Shown here: positions 13,946 through 17,995 of the stretch, in pieces
How the letters are laid out: the number at the start of each line of letters is the position of its first letter
Position numbering within the stretch: the stretch's first letter is position 1
NCBI GenBank assembly: GCA_045579195.1
Contig: JAZNLR010000046.1
Span: 1-17,995, forward strand
Reading direction: 5' to 3'
Origin: JAZNLR01 sp045579195
GTDB taxonomy: Bacteria > Bacillota > Clostridia > Christensenellales > CAMQZB01
Length of the DNA stretch: 17,995 nucleotides
Position numbers and translations under genes: made by a program
Notes under the pieces: generated by a model
Seen by the model: the letters and a program-made list of their open reading frames with translations, nothing else
Told to the model about the DNA's origin: nothing
Database searches by the model: none

Positions 13946-15601
13946 ATGAAAAAGAGAATTTTAATCCTTGTTCTCGCGCTCGTTATGCTTTGCTCGTTCG
14001 GCCTCACCGCTTGTGGCGGTGGCGGCGGTGGTGACGAAGAGTACGATGTTTCCATCCGCCTCTTCCTCAACAACGGACATTACTTTGACGGTGCAGAAAA
14101 GAACTCCATCTGGAAAGAATTGGAGAAGGCAGCTCAGGCAAACATCGAAATCCAGGGTGCTTCTCAGGCTGACTATGAAACCACGTTCTTCCCGATGATC
14201 AACACGCTCGACTTCCCCGATATGTTCTTCGCAGCTGACCTTAAGGAAGCTGGCCAGATCTGGGCAGATCCGGACGACGGAATCCTCTGGAACTATGACG
14301 ACTTGTTCGCAATGTATCCCGGTGAGTTCCCGTACCTCGAAGAGATCCTCAGCAGCGATCAGTATAAGAACTTGATCACGATGGGACAGCACGTTATGCT
14401 TCCGAACCCGTCTGCTGCTTCCGGTTGGGGCGTTTACTACCGCGCTGACTGGTTGAAGGCTGTTGGTTGGGTCAACGACGACGGCACCGCTAAGGTTCCG
14501 ACCACGCTTGACGAAATGTACGAAGTTATGAAGCTCTTCACGTACAACGATCCTGACGGAAACGGCAAGGACGACACGTTCGGCTTCAACTCTGACTCTG
14601 AAGTTCACTTCTTCAATGTCTTCGCAACGGCATTCGGCGTACATCCCGACGGAGACATTCGCGACGGTTCTTACTACTATGGAAAGATTCAGCCCGAATT
14701 CAAGGCTATGCTTCAGTGGCTCAACAAGCTCGTCGAAGAAGGCCTCATGGATCCGAACTTCAACACGAACAAGAATTACGCCGCTCGTGAAGATTTCGAA
14801 AATGGCAACCACGGTATTCACATCACCAACGCTGAAGACCACATTCAGTGGTGCGGAGGCCCGGTTATGAAGCTCTACGGCGACGAGTCCATCATCATGG
14901 GACCCGCTCCGAAGGGAACTGCAACGACCGGTAAGGAAGGCTCCGGCGGATTCGTTAACTGGGGCGGAAGCTGGGGTGGCTTCTATATCCCGAAGGCAAC
15001 CACCGGTGAAAACCTTAAGGCTGTTTTGAGACTCTTGGACTACTGCTACTCTCCGGAAGGCTCCATGACCAAGACGTTCGGAATCAAGGGCGTTCACTAC
15101 GATTCTTACTCTTCTGAGACCGGTCTCGTTCTCACCGAAGAGAACCTTGAAAACCGTTTGGCAGAGCCGGAGGGCCTCTTCTATAAGAAAACCCTTGAAG
15201 ATGGAAGCACCATTCCTGCCGGAACCTGCCAGTTCTCCGGAATGTTCGCTGCAGGCCCGATCGACTGGGAAGCAACCCGTGAAGCTGGTGCAGTCATCCT
15301 CATCAAGGACTTCATCGGAACGATGGGCGAAGCTTACGGTAAGCTTGCAAACATGGCAAATGATTATATGTACTACTTCCCGGCTAAGCTCGTTAACGTT
15401 GGTGGATACCCGAACTCCATTGCAACGAAGTCGAACAAGATTAACGACTTGGCAAATGCGTATATGATCAAGGCGATCCTCGGACAGGCAAACTTCACGA
15501 CCGACTGGGATCAGTTGCTCGCAGACGTTGAGGAAGCAGGATACAGCGAGGTCGTTGAGATCAGAAACGATCATCTCCGTTCCTTGGGAATCCTTGAATA
15601 A
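13946..15601 (+). CDS. Extracellular solute-binding lipoprotein 1 (LplA-like)
   Basis: Substrate-capturing component of an ABC sugar importer, anchored on the outer face of the membrane. The ATG at 13946 has GGAGGG 7 bases upstream; the frame is open further upstream but without a better start. 551 residues. Lipoprotein signal: MKKRILILVLALVML, lipobox LTAC with lipidated Cys23, then a six-glycine spacer. The mature protein opens with FLNNGHYFDGAEKNSIWKEL, almost identical in all three copies. DPDGNGKDDTF at about 202 is a calcium-loop-like motif typical of LplA-type binding proteins. It also contains GWGVYYRADWLKAVG and APKGTATTGKEGSGGF. Codon use is GCT/GTT-rich, suggesting the highest expression of the three. 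It follows the permease and hydrolase genes and is closed by a strong terminator. Confidence 0.93.
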   Translation: MKKRILILVLALVMLCSFGLTACGGGGGGDEEYDVSIRLFLNNGHYFDGAEKNSIWKELEKAAQANIEIQGASQADYETTFFPMINTLDFPDMFFAADLKEAGQIWADPDDGILWNYDDLFAMYPGEFPYLEEILSSDQYKNLITMGQHVMLPNPSAASGWGVYYRADWLKAVGWVNDDGTAKVPTTLDEMYEVMKLFTYNDPDGNGKDDTFGFNSDSEVHFFNVFATAFGVHPDGDIRDGSYYYGKIQPEFKAMLQWLNKLVEEGLMDPNFNTNKNYAAREDFENGNHGIHITNAEDHIQWCGGPVMKLYGDESIIMGPAPKGTATTGKEGSGGFVNWGGSWGGFYIPKATTGENLKAVLRLLDYCYSPEGSMTKTFGIKGVHYDSYSSETGLVLTEENLENRLAEPEGLFYKKTLEDGSTIPAGTCQFSGMFAAGPIDWEATREAGAVILIKDFIGTMGEAYGKLANMANDYMYYFPAKLVNVGGYPNSIATKSNKINDLANAYMIKAILGQANFTTDWDQLLADVEEAGYSEVVEIRNDHLRSLGILE

Positions 15602-15659
15602 TTGAACAGCACGCACGGCGGAGCGAAAGCTTTGCGATGTGTCGCAACAACAAAAACAA

Positions 15660-15691
15660 AATAGGTGCAGATTTTCTGCACCTATTTTTTT
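15660..15691 (+). terminator. Intrinsic terminator after binding protein 1
   Basis: Perfect 12-bp stem AATAGGTGCAGA (15660-15671) / TCTGCACCTATT (15675-15686), 3-base loop, T-run through 15691. Confidence 0.95.
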
Positions 15692-15747
15692 GTGAAAATC
15701 CATAGCATTTTCTTTCAGAGCGTGAAAATAAATGAAAAACATTCTTC

Positions 15748-15783
15748 TTGAAATGGCAAAATTCCTATATTATAATAAAAATA
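15748..15783 (+). promoter_or_regulatory. Consensus promoter of binding protein 2
   Basis: TTGAAA (15748-15753), 17-base spacer, perfect TATAAT (15771-15776). The expected start point, about 15783, coincides with the 12-bp palindrome ATAAAGCTTTAT (15783-15794), a possible operator. Confidence 0.8.
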
Positions 15784-15824
15784 TAAAGCTTTATCTTAAA
15801 AAGACAAAGAAAGGGAGGATAAGA

Positions 15825-17489
15825 ATGAAGAAGAAAATTTTGGTCCTGGTTCTTGCGCTCATGATGCTCTGTTCCTTCGGGCTCACCGCGTGTGGCGGTG
15901 GCGGCGGTGAAGATGGAACTTATGACATTGAAATTCGCGCATTTTTAAACAACGGGCATTATTTTGACGGAGCAGAGAAAAACTCCATCTGGAAAGAGCT
16001 TGAGAAAGCGGCAGGCGCAAACATCAAGATCGAAGGCGCTTCACGCGGCGATTATGACACCACGCTCTTCCCGATGGTCAACACGTTGGACGTTCCTGAT
16101 CTTTTGTTTACAACAGGCGGCGATGCGTTCCAGCTTTGGGCAGATCCGGACGATGGAATCCTTTGGAACTTTGACGACCTGTTCGCAATGTATCCCGGAG
16201 AGTTTCCATACCTCGAAGAGATTGTCTATAGCGAGCAGTACGTCAACGCGACCACCCTTGGACAGCACGTTCTGCTTCCGAATCCTTCGTATGCATCCGG
16301 TTGGGGCGTTTATTACCGCGCAGACTGGCTGAAAGCGGTTGGATTTACAAATGATGACGGATCGCCGAAGGTTCCGACCAACATGGATGAGTTCTATGAG
16401 GTCATGAAGCTGTTCACTCACAACGACCCTGACGGAAACGGCAAGAACGACACGTTTGCGCTCTCGCCCGGTGGCCAGCCGCACTTCTTCAACATCTTTA
16501 TGAGTGCGTTCGGATTCAACTCGGATTACGTTCTCGAGGGCGGCGAGATTCGCTATGGCTTGGTCAGAGAGGAGATGAAAGATCTTCTCACTTGGCTCAA
16601 CAAGTGCTTCAACGAGGGGCTCATCGATCCCGCGTTCAACACCAACAGCAACAACGCTGACCGTGAAAAGTTTGAAAGCTCCAAGATGGGCATCATCATC
16701 ACAAACGCTGAACCGCACGTTCAGTGGGTTGCAAAGCCCGTTATGAAGCTCTTCGGAGATGACTCTGTCATCATGGGTCCTGCTCCGAAGGGAACGGCAA
16801 CGATCGGAAAAGAGGGAAGCGGTGGCTTCACCAACTGGGGTGGCAGCTGGGGCGGATTCTGCATCGGCAACCACGTCAAGGGTGACAAGCTCAAAGCTGT
16901 CTTGAAACTCTTGGAGTACTGTTATTCTCCCGAGGGTTCAATGGTCAAGTCCTTCGGCATTCAGGGCGTTCACTATGAATCCTTCTCGCCCGAAACCGGA
17001 ATCGTCATCACCGAGGAAAACATCCAGAACCGTTTGGCAGAGCCGAGCAACACCTTCACGATGGTCGAGCAGGCAGACGGAACTTCTCTTCCGCTTGGAA
17101 TGAGCCAACATCAACAGATGTTCGCGGCAGGTCCGATCGACTGGGAGGCGACCCGCAAAGCTGGCGCTGTCATCCTGCTCTCGGATTACATCGGTCTTTA
17201 CGGTGAAGCGCTCGGAAAGCTCGCTGCGGCCGCAAATGACTATATGTACTACATGCCCGGCAACCTTGTGAACATCACAAGCTATCCGACGGCAATGAAT
17301 GCAAAGAAGAATAAGGTTGAGGACCTTGCAAAGGCATATTTCATCAAGGCAATTCTCGGGCAGGCAAATTTGACGAGCGATTGGGATCAGTTCCAAACGG
17401 ATATCCTTGATGCGGGCTGGGAGGACGTTCAGTCATTGATGCTTGAAACTGTTCTTAGCCTCGGTGTTGAAGATTTGATCCAGGAGTAA
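15825..17489 (+). CDS. Extracellular solute-binding lipoprotein 2 (LplA-like)
   Basis: Second tandem paralogue, 554 residues. The ATG at 15825 has GGGAGG 6 bases upstream; the reading frame extends upstream through promoter sequence and should be ignored. Lipobox LTAC with Cys23 and a five-glycine spacer. It is collinear with copy 1 over its whole length: FLNNGHYFDGAEKNSIWKEL, GWGVYYRADWLKAVG, a DPDGNGKNDTF calcium-loop-like motif, APKGTATIGKEGSGGF and FAAGPIDWEATRKAGAVIL. Differences cluster in stretches such as residues about 210-250 (LSPGGQPHFFNIFMSAFGFNS), which may alter ligand choice. Codon use is less biased than in copy 1, suggesting lower expression. It has its own promoter and terminator, so it can be controlled independently of the permeases it presumably serves. 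Confidence 0.93.
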   Translation: MKKKILVLVLALMMLCSFGLTACGGGGGEDGTYDIEIRAFLNNGHYFDGAEKNSIWKELEKAAGANIKIEGASRGDYDTTLFPMVNTLDVPDLLFTTGGDAFQLWADPDDGILWNFDDLFAMYPGEFPYLEEIVYSEQYVNATTLGQHVLLPNPSYASGWGVYYRADWLKAVGFTNDDGSPKVPTNMDEFYEVMKLFTHNDPDGNGKNDTFALSPGGQPHFFNIFMSAFGFNSDYVLEGGEIRYGLVREEMKDLLTWLNKCFNEGLIDPAFNTNSNNADREKFESSKMGIIITNAEPHVQWVAKPVMKLFGDDSVIMGPAPKGTATIGKEGSGGFTNWGGSWGGFCIGNHVKGDKLKAVLKLLEYCYSPEGSMVKSFGIQGVHYESFSPETGIVITEENIQNRLAEPSNTFTMVEQADGTSLPLGMSQHQQMFAAGPIDWEATRKAGAVILLSDYIGLYGEALGKLAAAANDYMYYMPGNLVNITSYPTAMNAKKNKVEDLAKAYFIKAILGQANLTSDWDQFQTDILDAGWEDVQSLMLETVLSLGVEDLIQE

Positions 17490-17522
17490 ACAATTTTTGG
17501 AGAAACTCCTTTTAGTGGGGGG

Positions 17523-17550
17523 AAAGGGCACGGGAAACCGTGCGCTTTTT
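17523..17550 (+). terminator. Intrinsic terminator after binding protein 2
   Basis: AAAGGGCACGG (17523-17533) pairs with CCGTGCGCTTT (17538-17548) with one mismatch and a GAAA loop; T-run 17546-17550. Flanking G and C runs can extend the stem. Confidence 0.8.
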
Positions 17551-17608
17551 CATCCCCGATAAAGAATGGAGAAGACTTGCAAAAAATGGACGATTTTAAC
17601 AAACGTTC

Positions 17609-17643
17609 TTGACAAATGCGAAAAAGGTGATATACTATTCTTA
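17609..17643 (+). promoter_or_regulatory. Consensus promoter of binding protein 3
   Basis: Perfect TTGACA (17609-17614), 16-base spacer, TATACT (17631-17636). TATAAAG follows 11 bases after the start of the -10, exactly as in the promoter of binding protein 2. The leader is about 100 bases and contains TTGAAAACA (17681-17689). Confidence 0.85.
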
Positions 17644-17742
17644 TAAAGTTTTCATTATGTTGGTGGGGTACTCTTCAACTTTGAAAACAAAAAAAATTCT
17701 TATGGCTTCCAAAACGGAAGTAAAAAAAAGGAGGAGAAGAAT

Positions 17743-17995
17743 ATGAAGAAAAAATTGCTTGTTTTTGCTCTCGTTGCAATCATGCTTTGTTCCTTCGGGC
17801 TCACCGCGTGTGGCGGTGGTGGCGGCGGAAACAGCGGCAACGACATCGAACTTCGTATGTTCTTGAACAACGGAAACTACTTCGACGGAGCAGAAAAGAA
17901 CTCGATCTGGAAAGAGCTTGAAAAAGTTGCCGGCGCTGACATCATCATTGAGGGTGCAGGCCGCTCGGATTACAACACCACGCTTTTCCCGATGA
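17743..17995 (+). CDS. Extracellular solute-binding lipoprotein 3 (LplA-like), 3' end outside the window
   Basis: Third tandem paralogue, cut by the window end after 84 codons. The ATG at 17743 has GGAGGAG 6 bases upstream. The translation starts MKKKLLVFALVAIMLCSFGL, then lipobox LTAC with Cys23 and a run of six glycines. The mature part opens FLNNGNYFDGAEKNSIWKEL and continues to DYNTTLFPM, collinear with copies 1 and 2. The signal-peptide and glycine-spacer DNA is nearly identical to that of copy 2, which fits recent tandem duplication or gene conversion. Whether the gene is intact cannot be told. Confidence 0.9.
   Translation, partial: MKKKLLVFALVAIMLCSFGLTACGGGGGGNSGNDIELRMFLNNGNYFDGAEKNSIWKELEKVAGADIIIEGAGRSDYNTTLFPM

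Noticed and set aside
13961..15742. A 593-codon open frame antisense to binding protein 1
   Set aside because: It mirrors the well-supported lipoprotein gene, has no ribosome site and no recognisable domain. Its length comes from the codon pattern of the sense gene.
1..17995. CRISPR arrays, tRNA or rRNA genes, insertion sequences, phage attachment sites
   Set aside because: I looked for regularly spaced repeats, TTCGAATC-type T-loops, transposase motifs and flanking direct repeats and saw none. The repeats present are paralogous genes or short regulatory motifs.

Overview
The window looks like chromosomal DNA from a Bacillota (Firmicutes) of the Clostridia type, probably an uncultured gut-associated lineage. 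Reasons: strong GGAGG-type ribosome binding sites; consensus sigma-A promoters; lipoproteins with an LTAC lipobox instead of periplasmic binding proteins; LplB/YtcP-type sugar permeases; A/T-rich intergenic DNA between coding regions of middling G+C. No species can be named from the sequence alone.

Left part (1-4630): a rightward gene cluster, trkA (its first base lies outside the window), trkH, mutY and a lipoprotein serine protease. The genes abut or overlap by a few bases and end in a strong bidirectional terminator. This covers potassium uptake, 8-oxoguanine repair and an extracytoplasmic protease.

Middle part (4641-7840): the replication-initiation region. recF (leftward) and dnaA (rightward) diverge from a 200-bp region with overlapping opposed promoters and a helically phased 10-bp direct repeat. 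dnaA is closed by a terminator and followed by an oriC-like stretch: a cluster of DnaA boxes, including two in an 11-bp inverted repeat, then A/T-rich DNA. dnaN and gyrB, the usual neighbours, are absent.

Right part (7838-17995): an accessory-looking surface and uptake locus beside the origin. A consensus promoter drives two tandem, paralogous secreted proteins. Each has a Trp-rich N-terminal domain, a helical region and an almost invariant Gly-Cys / hydrophobic / basic C-terminal tail that looks like a non-LPXTG sorting signal. A 380-bp intergenic region packed with hairpins follows. Next come two MetI-type permeases of the LplB/YtcP class, a nucleoside hydrolase and three tandem, closely related solute-binding lipoproteins; the third runs off the window. 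Binding proteins 2 and 3 have their own consensus promoters, and binding proteins 1 and 2 are followed by terminators. No transporter ATPase is present, so a shared MsmK-type ATPase is likely encoded elsewhere. The working picture is a highly expressed surface layer or capture module coupled to import of an unidentified oligosaccharide or glycoside.
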